From the NCBI GenBank assembly GCA_038243995.1, contig JBBRTV010000005.1, forward strand, positions 62,001-126,000: 64,000 nt of DNA. The letters are read 5' to 3'. The translations under genes and the position numbers were made by a program. Positions 44,527 to 53,032 of the stretch are shown here, piece by piece (position 1 is the first letter of the stretch; each line of letters starts with the position of its first letter). The notes beneath the pieces were generated by a model that saw nothing but the letters and a program-made list of their open reading frames with translations, was not told the origin of the DNA and searched no databases. The stretch comes from Scleromatobacter sp038243995 (lineage in GTDB: Bacteria > Pseudomonadota > Gammaproteobacteria > Burkholderiales > Burkholderiaceae_C).

Positions 44527-46005
44527 ATGGACATGAACACTTCCCCCATCGCCACGCTGAACGACGCGGGCCTGCTCAAGACCGATGCGCTGATCGGCGG
44601 CGAATGGGTCGCCGGCGCCGCGCGCTTCGACGTCAACGATCCCGCCACCGGACTGAAGCTGGCCGACGTCGCCAACCTCGGCGCCGCCGAAACCGAGGCC
44701 GCGATCGCCGCGGCCGACAAGGCCTGGGCCCCCTGGCGCGCCAAGACCGCCAAGGAGCGCCATGCGGTGCTGATGAAGTGGTTCTCGCTGATCGTCGCCA
44801 ACGCCGACGACCTCGCACGCATCCTCACCGCCGAACAGGGCAAGCCGCTGGCGGAAGCGCGCGGCGAGGTCATGTACGGCGCGAGCTTCATCGAATGGTT
44901 CGCCGAAGAAGCCAAGCGCGTCTACGGCGAGACGATCCCGACCACCGACAACAGCAAGCGCTACATCGTGCTGAAGCAGGCCGTCGGCGTCTGCGCGGCG
45001 ATCACGCCGTGGAACTTCCCGATCGCGATGATCACGCGCAAGGTTGCGCCGGCGCTCGCCGCCGGCTGCCCCGTGGTCATCAAGCCGGCCGAACAGACGC
45101 CGCTGTCGGCGCTCGCGCTGGCCGAACTCGCGCAACGCGCCGGCATGCCCGCGGGCGTGCTGAACGTGATCACCGCCGACGCCGCCAACTCGATCCTGGT
45201 CGGCAACTCGCTGTGCGCCAGCGACGTGGTACGCCACCTGTCGTTCACCGGCTCCACCGAAGTCGGCCGCATCCTGATGAAGCAGTGCGCGCCGACGGTC
45301 AAGAAGCTGTCGCTGGAGCTGGGCGGCAATGCGCCGTTCATCGTCTTCGACGATGCCGACATCGATTCCGCCGTCGAAGGCGCGATGATTTCCAAGTACC
45401 GCAACGCCGGCCAGACCTGCGTGTGCGCCAACCGCATGTATGTTCAGGAAGGCGTGTACGACACCTTCATCGCCCGGCTCGCCGAGAAGGCCCGCGGCAT
45501 CAAGGTGGGCAACGGCTTCGAGGCCGGCGTCAGCCAGGGTCCGATGATCGATGCGCATGCGATCACCAAGGTCGAATCGCACATCGCCGACGCGCTGGCC
45601 AAGGGTGCCCGCGTCGTGGTCGGCGGCGAACGCATCGACGAGCGCTTCTTCACGCCGACGGTGCTCGCCGACGTGACTTCCGACATGATCTGCACGCGCG
45701 AGGAAACCTTCGGGCCGCTCGCGCCGGTGATGCGCTTCAAGACGGAAGCCGAAGCGATCGCGCTGGCCAACAACACCGAGTTCGGTCTCGCGAGCTACTT
45801 CTACAGCCGCGACGTCGGCCGCATCTTCCGGGTCGGCGAAGCGCTCGAGTACGGCATGGTCGGCATCAACACCGGCCTGATCTCGGTCGCCGAAGTGCCG
45901 TTCGGCGGCGTCAAGCAATCGGGCCTCGGGCGCGAAGGCGGGCACCAGGGCATCGATGACTACATCGAGGTCAAGTATCTTTGCCTGGGCGATCTGCAGA
46001 AATGA
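44527..46005 (+). CDS. gabD: NAD(P)-dependent succinate-semialdehyde dehydrogenase
   Basis: 492 aa, ALDH superfamily. It oxidises the GabT product to succinate for the TCA cycle. Catalytic residues: Cys298 in NAGQTCVCANRM, Glu264 in LSLELGGNAPFIV, and the oxyanion Asn in ITPWNFPIAMITRK. SFTGSTEVGR is the nucleotide-binding turn. CVC just after the catalytic Cys resembles the E. coli GabD motif with its regulatory second cysteine. A GGAG site precedes the ATG. Confidence 0.95.
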   Translation: MDMNTSPIATLNDAGLLKTDALIGGEWVAGAARFDVNDPATGLKLADVANLGAAETEAAIAAADKAWAPWRAKTAKERHAVLMKWFSLIVANADDLARILTAEQGKPLAEARGEVMYGASFIEWFAEEAKRVYGETIPTTDNSKRYIVLKQAVGVCAAITPWNFPIAMITRKVAPALAAGCPVVIKPAEQTPLSALALAELAQRAGMPAGVLNVITADAANSILVGNSLCASDVVRHLSFTGSTEVGRILMKQCAPTVKKLSLELGGNAPFIVFDDADIDSAVEGAMISKYRNAGQTCVCANRMYVQEGVYDTFIARLAEKARGIKVGNGFEAGVSQGPMIDAHAITKVESHIADALAKGARVVVGGERIDERFFTPTVLADVTSDMICTREETFGPLAPVMRFKTEAEAIALANNTEFGLASYFYSRDVGRIFRVGEALEYGMVGINTGLISVAEVPFGGVKQSGLGREGGHQGIDDYIEVKYLCLGDLQK

Positions 46006-46042
46006 GCCCGCACACCGCAGCACGCAGCCTCGGGGCGCCCCG

Positions 46043-47119
46043 ATGAGCGTCCGCATCCCGCTGCGGAGGGCACTGCCGCTGGCCGCGGCGGCGCTCGCGG
46101 GCGCACTGCTCTCCGGACCGGCACACGCCGCCTCGCTCACCGTGCGCGATGCCGACGGCAGCCTCTGGACGGTTGTCGAAGACCCCGCGGACGACGCCGA
46201 CGACTACCTGCTCAAGCGCCAGGGCCCCGACCGCAAGCCCGACCTGCGCTTCGCCCGCAATGGCGTCGGCACGTTCACGCTCGGCTCCGACAACGACGCA
46301 CCCACCAGCGTCCGCGTCGACAGCACGCACCGCATCTGGATGGTGGGATCCAACCTCTCCGGCAACCAGCCACAGCCCGTCGTCGCACGCTTCACGGCCG
46401 ACGGCAGCGCCGACCCGCGCTGGGGCGTGCAAGGCAAGCTGCAGATGAGCCCGAGCGGCTTCGCGATGCGGCCCAACGATGTCTTGCCGCTGTCCGACGG
46501 CTCGGTGCTCGTCGCCGCGGAGACGCCGGGCCAAGGCTCGCCCAAGGCCGTCCTCTACCACCTCAAGGCCGACGGCGCTCTCGACACGAGCTTCGGCACC
46601 GGCGGAATCTGGCAACGGCCGGGCAGCGACCCCGCTGCGGCAACCAGCCTCGCGGTCGGCGCCGACGGCACGGTCGCGGTCGCCGTCTCGGTGCGCGGCC
46701 CCAAGCCCAGCGTCGAGATCTGGTCGCTCAACGACACCCCACCGTCGCTGGTCACCCATGAGGCGCTCGACGACGCCGCCGACGAGGAAGACCTGCGCAC
46801 CGAGTGGGTCGCCAATCACTGGGCCGTCAACACCAGCGGCGGCCCCACCGGTGTCGTGCCGCCGGCATCGCTGGCTCGACGCGTCGCCACGGCCGCCGCG
46901 GTCGCTTCGACGCCCAGCGATGCAGGCCAGGGCGGTTTCAATCCGTTCGCGGCCGACAACTCGGCGATCGCAGCGCCGGCCGCGCCGCCAGAAACTGACG
47001 ACGGCATCCCCTGGCTGTGGATCGGCGTCGCCGCCGCCCTCGCGCTGGGCATGGTCGCGCTGCTGTTCGCGCGCGGACGCGGCGCAAAACCGCCCTTGCG
47101 ACAGGGATCGCGACGCTGA
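46043..47119 (+). CDS. Membrane-anchored beta-propeller-like protein, delta-60-type repeats
   Basis: 358 aa. An N-terminal signal peptide (LPLAAAALAGALLSGPAHA) leads to a repeat region with two delta-60-like units: FTADGSADPRWGVQGKL and LKADGALDTSFGTGGIWQ. A Pro/Ala/Thr-rich linker and one membrane segment (IPWLWIGVAAALALGMVALL) with a basic tail follow, so the propeller-like part faces the periplasm and the tail the cytoplasm. The gene starts 37 bp after gabD and may be read with it, yet no known link to GABA use exists. The function is unknown. Confidence 0.72.
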   Translation: MSVRIPLRRALPLAAAALAGALLSGPAHAASLTVRDADGSLWTVVEDPADDADDYLLKRQGPDRKPDLRFARNGVGTFTLGSDNDAPTSVRVDSTHRIWMVGSNLSGNQPQPVVARFTADGSADPRWGVQGKLQMSPSGFAMRPNDVLPLSDGSVLVAAETPGQGSPKAVLYHLKADGALDTSFGTGGIWQRPGSDPAAATSLAVGADGTVAVAVSVRGPKPSVEIWSLNDTPPSLVTHEALDDAADEEDLRTEWVANHWAVNTSGGPTGVVPPASLARRVATAAAVASTPSDAGQGGFNPFAADNSAIAAPAAPPETDDGIPWLWIGVAAALALGMVALLFARGRGAKPPLRQGSRR

Positions 47120-47156
47120 AGCCGGCCCGCCCGCGGCGCGCGCGCTCCGGGCAGCG

Positions 47157-47729
47157 TCAGGCCGCGGCGGTTTCGAGGATGCGTTCCTGCCGTCGGTGCC
47201 AGTCGCCGGTCGTCGGCTCGAACACGGTGCAACGGTTCATCGCCCCGCTGTAGACGTGCACGCTGACCGCCACCGTCGAAGGATCGGCGTTGCGGATCGT
47301 GTGGTATTCGAAGGGCGGAATCAGGCTGCCGGTCGAGCCGCAGCCGGCGTGGATCGTGCGCTGCGCGCGAAATCGCGCCGCATCGCCGACGGCTTCCAGC
47401 AGGTCGTACGGCGTCACCTCGAGCGCGCCGCTCCAGACGCCCTCGACGCACCACAGGCCCGCATGATCGTGGATCAGCGTGCCCTGTCCCGGCGCCCATG
47501 TCATCGCGATCACGCTGTAGCCGTGGCGCTCGCTGAGGTGCAGAAGGCGGCGCGTGTAGTGCGACGTGTCGACTTCGAAGACCGCGGCCGGCAACTCCAC
47601 CTGCCTGTCGGCGATGAGCCTGGCCAGCGAGCGGCTCAGCGTGCGTGTGATGGCGGTCGCCTCGCCGAGCGCGACGGCGGCGTCGATGGTGGCGATCAGT
47701 GCGTCGTGGCCGGAAAATTCCTGGCTCAT
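47157..47729 (-). CDS. Cysteine dioxygenase
   Basis: 190 aa from MSQEFSGHD, with GGAGA 7 bases upstream. The cupin iron ligands are His87 and His89 in TLIHDHAGLWC and His143 in EYHTIRN; His158 and Tyr160 stand in VSVHVYSG. Tyr58 and Arg60 (HYTRRLL) align with the rat enzyme residues that hold the cysteine substrate, which favours a true cysteine dioxygenase over 3-mercaptopropionate dioxygenase. Cys94 occupies the place of rat Cys93, where most bacterial enzymes have Gly. It makes cysteine sulfinate from cysteine and O2. An extra N-terminal stretch is unsupported. Confidence 0.9.
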   Translation of the reverse strand: MSQEFSGHDALIATIDAAVALGEATAITRTLSRSLARLIADRQVELPAAVFEVDTSHYTRRLLHLSERHGYSVIAMTWAPGQGTLIHDHAGLWCVEGVWSGALEVTPYDLLEAVGDAARFRAQRTIHAGCGSTGSLIPPFEYHTIRNADPSTVAVSVHVYSGAMNRCTVFEPTTGDWHRRQERILETAAA

Positions 47730-47898
47730 CGGAATTTCTCCGGGGCGTGGATCAGGCACGGCGCAGTCCGTACCGGACATCGGGACCGCGAGCGTCCGCA
47801 CCAGCGCGAACGTGGCGCGCCGCCTGCGTCAGCATCGAATCCCGGCCGGCAGGGCGCCCGCTTTTCGGGGCAGCCGCCAGCGCCTGCCGGCGTCGGGT

Positions 47899-48792
47899 TC
47901 ATTCGTCGTTGGCAGCGCCCACGCCGGCATGCCCCATCTGCGAAACGTTGCCGTTCGAAGCCTGGCCGACCGCGCGTCGCATCAGCGTGGCCGCGTCCTT
48001 GCCATGCGCCGGGTATTGTCCGATGCCGACGGTGCCCATCACCGGCAGATCCTGTCCGGCGACGTTGAACGGCTGCTTCAGCGCGCCGAGCAACTTGCGC
48101 GCGACGCCCTCGGCATCGGATTCGGCGTCGATCCAGGCGAGCAGTACCCCGTACATGTCGCCGCCCAGCGAAGCGACGACATCGCTGGCGCGCAAGGCCG
48201 CGCGCAACCGCACTGCAGCTTTGCGTCGCAGCACGTTCGCGGCCTCGACGCCGAGCGCCATCTCGGCGCCGCGAAAGCCTTCCAGCCGCAACACGATCAA
48301 GGCCATCGCCGCCGGCTCGCGTTCGCGCAGCGCCAGCAGGTGGGTCATGTGCTCGAGCAGTTGCGCGTGCGTGGGCAGGCCCGTCGTCAGGTCGGTGCTG
48401 AACGCCTTCTTCGCGCTCGCGTCGATCCGCTTGCGCTCGATCGCGACCCGCAGCACCCGGCCCAGGGAATCGTCCGACGCGTCGCGCTTGGCGAGCACGT
48501 CCTGTACGCCCATCTGCAGCAGTTTGATGCATTGCGCGGGCGTCGGCTCGGGCGTGACGACGACCACCGCCGAATCCATGACCGCGTGCGCAAGGCCCGG
48601 CCACGCGAGAAGACGGTCGTAGTCGGACGAAGTCTTCGCCTCGACCAGCAACGCGTCGCACGGACCGTTGTGCAACGCATCCGCGATGTCGGTCAGGCTC
48701 TGGCACGGATTCACCACGAACGGTCCGTATGCGGACGTGACCAGGTCGGGGGCCTTGGCAGTGAGACAGATGACCTGGTAAGGATTTCCCAT
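47899..48792 (-). CDS. Degenerate GGDEF protein with receiver-like N-terminus
   Basis: 297 aa. Residues about 1-120 have an alpha/beta, receiver-like pattern (DALLVEAKTSSDYDRLLAW, VVVVTPEPTPAQCIKLLQM, VQDVLAKRDASDD), and the C-terminal part is a GGDEF domain (DLTTGLPTHAQLLEHMTHLL). The signature reads LGGDMYGV (210-214 GGDMY), so the catalytic Glu is lost and diguanylate cyclase activity is unlikely. It could act as a c-di-GMP or partner-binding effector. It is upstream of the cysteine dioxygenase on the same strand with 169 bp between. Confidence 0.78.
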   Translation of the reverse strand: MGNPYQVICLTAKAPDLVTSAYGPFVVNPCQSLTDIADALHNGPCDALLVEAKTSSDYDRLLAWPGLAHAVMDSAVVVVTPEPTPAQCIKLLQMGVQDVLAKRDASDDSLGRVLRVAIERKRIDASAKKAFSTDLTTGLPTHAQLLEHMTHLLALREREPAAMALIVLRLEGFRGAEMALGVEAANVLRRKAAVRLRAALRASDVVASLGGDMYGVLLAWIDAESDAEGVARKLLGALKQPFNVAGQDLPVMGTVGIGQYPAHGKDAATLMRRAVGQASNGNVSQMGHAGVGAANDE

Positions 48793-48951
48793 GGGGGCGC
48801 CGACGTTGGAATTGGAACGATGATGCCCCAGCTTTGCTGCGGTGCACAGTCATGGAAACACTGAAAGGGCCGGCAGCCGCGCGCCCGGTGCATTGCGGGT
48901 CGATCTTCGCCATCCAGCGGTCGACGCTCTCCCGCGTTCGACCGCATCGCC

Positions 48952-49332
48952 TCAGGCGTACTGCGCGAGGCCGTTGCCGAGCGACCAATTCTCTTGCGCG
49001 ACCTCGACAAGGTTCACGAAGACGTCCTCCGACCGGATGCCCGGGCTTTCGCCGAGCAGCTCCGCGATCCGCCGGAACAGCGTTCTCTTCTGTTCCACCG
49101 TGCGGGTGTTGTTCACGGTGACCTGGATCAGCACGAGGTCGTCGGTGCGTGCGATGCCGAGATAGGACGCGCCGTAGCGGAAGTTCGCGGCGTCATGCTC
49201 CCGGATGGTCATGAATTGATTGTCCAGCGGCACGTCGAAGGTTTCGTGCATGGCGCGATAGAGGCTGTCGAAGATGGCCTGCCGATAGGCTTCGGGCTTT
49301 CCGGCGCGCATCGAGATGTGAGTGAGCGGCAT
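48952..49332 (-). CDS. Tautomerase family protein
   Basis: 126 aa. The start MPLTHISMRAGKPEAYRQAI gives Pro at position 2, which becomes the N-terminal catalytic base after Met removal, as in 4-oxalocrotonate tautomerase and malonate semialdehyde decarboxylase-like enzymes. FRYGASYLGIARTDDLVLIQVTVN is the central beta-strand pair. The length fits the two-unit fused form. It is divergent from the LysR gene (79 bp), whose product probably regulates it; the substrate is unknown. Confidence 0.85.
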   Translation of the reverse strand: MPLTHISMRAGKPEAYRQAIFDSLYRAMHETFDVPLDNQFMTIREHDAANFRYGASYLGIARTDDLVLIQVTVNNTRTVEQKRTLFRRIAELLGESPGIRSEDVFVNLVEVAQENWSLGNGLAQYA

Positions 49333-49375
49333 CGCCGTTCCTGTTGATGGTTAAGGTGGATTCATGTTAGCCATA

Positions 49376-49402
49376 TTGATATGATATTGATCTTTATATC
49401 AA
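49376..49402. promoter_or_regulatory. AT-rich inverted repeat between tautomerase and LysR genes
   Basis: TTGATAT (49376-49382) and ATATCAA (49396-49402) form a perfect 7-bp inverted repeat with a 13-base spacer, in an AT-rich stretch that contrasts with the GC-rich surroundings. It lies 9 bp before the LysR ATG and about 44 bp before the divergent tautomerase, fitting a LysR-type binding site. Confidence 0.55.
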
Positions 49403-49411
49403 CGATAACGA

Positions 49412-50275
49412 ATGGAAATGAACAGGCGCCCTCTCGACCTGGATGCGGTCGAGGCTTTCATCCGCATCGCCGAGCTTGACAGCTTCACGCGCGCGGCCGA
49501 GGCCATGCGGACGACGCAGGCCGCGGTCAGCCTGAAGCTGAAGCGGCTCGAAGAGAGACTAGGTTGCCGGCTCATAGAGCGGACGCCGCGGTACGTGCAG
49601 CTGTCGGCGCAGGGAGAAGCCTTCCTGGAACCCGCCCGCGCGCTGCTGGCTGTACACGATCGCGCGCTCGCCATGCTCGCCGGGGCGCGCCAGCGCCTCA
49701 CCATCGGCATCAGCGACCATGTCGCGGGGCCGGAACTCCCGGCGCTGATCGCGCGCATGAACGCGCAGGACTCGCAGATGTTGATCGAAATCCGGATCGC
49801 CTCGTCGGGCGACCTGCTTCAAAGCTTCGACCGGCGGGAACTCGACACGGTGATCGTGCGCCTCCATGCCGGGCGCAGCGACGGCGAAATCCTTGCCGAA
49901 GAGAAATTCGGCTGGTTCGCAGCGCCAGGATGGCAGCCCCGCACGGGCGAGCCCCTGCCGCTCGCCACGCTGGCCGAGCCCTGCGGCGTGCGCGCGCTCG
50001 CCGCGCAGATTCTCGATGCCGCCGCCGTGCCCTGGACAGAGATCTTCGTCGGTGGCGGCGTTGCGGCGGTTGCCGCGGCCGTCATGGCCGGGCTGGGCGT
50101 GGCCGCACTGGCTCCGCGCATGCTCCCATTCGGCGCGATCGACGTAGGCGCGCGGCTCGGGCTGCCTGAGCTGCCGCGCTTGCCCGTCCTGCTGCACTCG
50201 AGGGTCAGGGAGGGCCGGTCGCGCGATGCGCTCGCGGCGCTGTCGGCCGCCTTCAGGAGCGCGGTGAGAGGCTAG
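49412..50275 (+). CDS. LysR family transcriptional regulator
   Basis: 287 aa. The N-terminal HTH is LDLDAVEAFIRIAELDSFTR followed by RAAEAMRTTQAAVSLKLKRLEERLGC, with the LysR helix pattern intact. The periplasmic-binding-like effector domain starts at about 90 (RLTIGISDHVAGPELPALI) and has GVAAVAAAVMAGLGVAALAPRM near the end. Effector unknown. A second ATG two codons downstream is possible. It probably binds the inverted repeat just upstream and controls the divergent tautomerase gene. It is followed by the tRNA-Gly gene on the other strand. Confidence 0.9.
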   Translation: MEMNRRPLDLDAVEAFIRIAELDSFTRAAEAMRTTQAAVSLKLKRLEERLGCRLIERTPRYVQLSAQGEAFLEPARALLAVHDRALAMLAGARQRLTIGISDHVAGPELPALIARMNAQDSQMLIEIRIASSGDLLQSFDRRELDTVIVRLHAGRSDGEILAEEKFGWFAAPGWQPRTGEPLPLATLAEPCGVRALAAQILDAAAVPWTEIFVGGGVAAVAAAVMAGLGVAALAPRMLPFGAIDVGARLGLPELPRLPVLLHSRVREGRSRDALAALSAAFRSAVRG

Positions 50276-50423
50276 CCGACGCGCCCGGCGGGGCTGCCGG
50301 CCGCCCCGCAGGACGGACACGCGGTCTCGACCTGGCGGCGGCACATTTCGGCCATCATGGCGCGCCAGCGCCGTTACAGGCGAACGCGCCGGCCGATCGA
50401 TTCGATAGGGCACTGGGCCGGAC

Positions 50424-50497
50424 TGGAGCGGGCGATGGGAATCGAACCCACGCTATCTGCTTGGGAAGCAGAAGTTCTGCCATTGAACTACGCCCGC
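50424..50497 (-). tRNA. tRNA-Gly (anticodon CCC)
   Basis: On the minus strand the acceptor GCGGGCG (50497-50491) pairs with CGCCCGC (50434-50428), the CCA end is encoded (50424-50426), and the T-arm is GGTTCGATTCC. The anticodon stem TCTGC/GCAGA encloses the loop TTCCCAA, so the anticodon is CCC. The length is 74 nt with CCA. A TACAAT -10-like box lies at 50508-50513, a few bases upstream of the 5' end. It is downstream of glgP and reads the same way. Confidence 0.95.
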
Positions 50498-50583
50498 GTC
50501 GGAGGGAATTGTAGCGCGGGCGCGTCAACGGCAGCTCAAGTCGAGCCGGTGGCGCTTCCTGACGCTGGCGACCCCGCGGAAGT

Positions 50584-53013
50584 TCAGCGCGTGCTGCCCG
50601 CCTGCACCGGCCTCCACACCCGCGCCACATACTCCCGCACCGTGCGGTCCGACGAGAACTCGCCCATCGCCGCGATGTTGGCGACGACGCGGCCCGTCCA
50701 GTCGCCCGGCGTGCCGAACAACGCGTCGACGCGCTCCTGCGCTTGCATGTAGGCGCCGAAGTCGGCCATCAGCAGGTAGCCGTCGCGGCGCTGCAGCTCG
50801 TCGGTGATGCGGCGATAGCGCTGCGGCTCGCCGGGCGAGAACTCGCCGCCGGCGATGGCCGCGACGGCGCGCGCGAGCACGGGGTCGCGCTGGATGCAGG
50901 CCGACGGGTCGTAGCCGCGCGCCTTCAGTTCCGCGACGCCGTCCGCGCGCAGGCCGAAGACGAACATGTTGTCCTCGCCCATCGCCTGCGCCATCTCGAT
51001 ATTCGCGCCATCCCAGGTGCCTATCGTCAGCGCGCCGTTGAGCGCGAACTTCATGTTGCCGGTTCCGGAGGCCTCGGTGCCCGCGGTGGAGATCTGCTCG
51101 CTCAGGTCGGCCGCCGGGACGAGGGTCTCGGCGATGCCAACGCCGTAGTCCGGGACGAAGACGAGCTTGAGGCGCGCGCTGCTGCGCGGGTCGTTGTCGA
51201 TCACCCGCGCGATGTCGTGCGCGAGGCGGATGATGAGCTTGGCCTGGTGGTAGGCCGAGGCCGCCTTGCCGGCGATGAAGACCGTGCGAGGCTGCAACGG
51301 CGCGCCGTCGACGATCGCCTGGTAGCGCGCGACGACCTGCACGAGGTTCAGCAGCTGGCGCTTGTACTCGTGGATGCGCTTGGCCTGGACGTCGAACAGG
51401 CTGTCGACGTCGACGACGAGGCCGATCCGCTCGCGCACGAGGCGCGCCAGGCGCTCCTTGTTGCGGCGCTTGGCCGCGGCGAGACCGTCCGCGAAGGCCG
51501 GGTCGGCGGCCGCGCCGCGCAGCGCGGCCAGGCGATCGAGGTCGCGCCGCCAACCGTCGCCGATCGCGCCGTCGATCAGCGTCGCGAGTTCCGGATTGGC
51601 CTGCATCAGCCAGCGGCGCGGCGTCACGCCGTTGGTGACGTTGTGGAAGCGTTCCGGATACAGCCGCGCCTGGTCGGCGAAGATGGTCTGCACCATCAAT
51701 TCGGAATGCAGCGCGGAGACGCCGTTGATCTTGTGGGAGGCGACGATCGCGAGCGCCGCCATGCGCACGCGGCGCTCGCCGTCCTCGTCGATCAGCGAGA
51801 CGCGGCGCGCCATGTCGGCGTCCTCGGGGAAGCGCTGGCGCACGTCGGCGAGGAAGCGGGCGTTGATCTCGTAGACGATCTCCAGGTGCCGCGGCAGCAA
51901 CTCGCCGAACATCTGCAGCGGCCATGTCTCGAGCGCCTCGGGCATCAGCGTGTGGTTGGTGTACGAGACGGCGTCGTGCACCACGGCCCACGCCGCCTCC
52001 CACGCCAGGCCGTGCTCGTCCACCAGCAGGCGCATCAGCTCGGCCGGCGCGAGCGCCGGGTGGGTGTCGTTGAGGTGGATCGCGTTGCGCGCGGAGAGGC
52101 CGTCGAGCGTGCCGCGTTCGGCGAGGTGGCGCTCGACGAGATCCTGCAGCGAGGCGCTGACGAGGAAGGCCTCCTGCTTCAGGCGCAACACGCGGCCGGC
52201 ATGTGTGCTGTCGTCCGGGTAGAGCACCCAGTTCAGCGTGTCGGCGTCTTCGAGCGCGCGGCCCGCGTCGGCGTGGTTGCCGCGGCGAAAGGCCTCGAAG
52301 TCTATCGTGCCGACGGCGCGCGCCTCCCACAGCCGCAGCGTCGACACGTGCGGCGAATGATGCGCCGGCACGACCAGGTCGTGGGCGCACGCGACCAGGT
52401 ATTCGGCCGGCAGCCAGCGGCGGCGATCGCCCTCGACCTCCACGCGGCCGCCGAAGCCGACGAGGTATTGCGCCTCGGGCCGCGCGATCTCCCACGGGTT
52501 GCCGTCGCGCATCCAGTCGTCCGGCACTTCGACCTGCTGGCCATCGTGCACGCGCTGCGCGAACATGCCGTAGCGATACCGCAGTCCGTATCCGAAGGAC
52601 GGCAGCCCGAGCTCGGCGAAGGAGTCGAGAAAGCAGGCCGCGAGCCGTCCGAGGCCGCCGTTGCCGAGCGCCGCGTCGGCCTCGCCCTCGAGCACCTCCG
52701 GCAGCGACAGCCCGTGGCCGGCGAGCAGCGCCCGCAACGGGCGATCGAGACCGAGCGCGGCGATCGCGTTGCCGAGCGAGCGACCGATCAGGAATTCCAT
52801 CGACAGATAGTGCACGCGGCGCACGGCGCCGTCCTCGCGCGCGCGGTCGTGCGCCTGCGCGGCGGCCCAGCGCGCCATCAGCGTCTCGCGCGCCGCGGTG
52901 GCGGCCGCGCGCATGGCGATGGCGGCGGTCGGCGGCGTGCCGCCCTGCGCGAGTTCGCGCCGCAGCGCCGCCTCGAAGCCCGCGATCAGGCCGGTGTCGT
53001 CGTTCGTGCTCAT
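50584..53013 (-). CDS. glgP: Glycogen/starch phosphorylase
   Basis: 809 aa, GT35. It releases glucose-1-phosphate from the non-reducing ends of glycogen. The PLP-binding lysine is K655 in SGTGNMKFALNGALTIGTWD; RVHYLSMEFLIGRSLGNAI and LGNGGLGRLAACFLDSFA are N-terminal marks, and FIAGKAASAYHQAK is the catalytic-site stretch. The regulatory N-terminal extension of animal enzymes is absent. It starts 19 bp after the glgA stop, so glgC-glgA-glgP is one unit. Confidence 0.96.
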   Translation of the reverse strand: MSTNDDTGLIAGFEAALRRELAQGGTPPTAAIAMRAAATAARETLMARWAAAQAHDRAREDGAVRRVHYLSMEFLIGRSLGNAIAALGLDRPLRALLAGHGLSLPEVLEGEADAALGNGGLGRLAACFLDSFAELGLPSFGYGLRYRYGMFAQRVHDGQQVEVPDDWMRDGNPWEIARPEAQYLVGFGGRVEVEGDRRRWLPAEYLVACAHDLVVPAHHSPHVSTLRLWEARAVGTIDFEAFRRGNHADAGRALEDADTLNWVLYPDDSTHAGRVLRLKQEAFLVSASLQDLVERHLAERGTLDGLSARNAIHLNDTHPALAPAELMRLLVDEHGLAWEAAWAVVHDAVSYTNHTLMPEALETWPLQMFGELLPRHLEIVYEINARFLADVRQRFPEDADMARRVSLIDEDGERRVRMAALAIVASHKINGVSALHSELMVQTIFADQARLYPERFHNVTNGVTPRRWLMQANPELATLIDGAIGDGWRRDLDRLAALRGAAADPAFADGLAAAKRRNKERLARLVRERIGLVVDVDSLFDVQAKRIHEYKRQLLNLVQVVARYQAIVDGAPLQPRTVFIAGKAASAYHQAKLIIRLAHDIARVIDNDPRSSARLKLVFVPDYGVGIAETLVPAADLSEQISTAGTEASGTGNMKFALNGALTIGTWDGANIEMAQAMGEDNMFVFGLRADGVAELKARGYDPSACIQRDPVLARAVAAIAGGEFSPGEPQRYRRITDELQRRDGYLLMADFGAYMQAQERVDALFGTPGDWTGRVVANIAAMGEFSSDRTVREYVARVWRPVQAGSTR

Positions 53014-53032
53014 CAGGCCGCTTTCCGTGCGT

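Noticed and set aside
50424..50497. tRNA-Gly as an integration site of a mobile island
   Set aside because: No integrase, no repeated tRNA end and ordinary metabolic genes on both sides.
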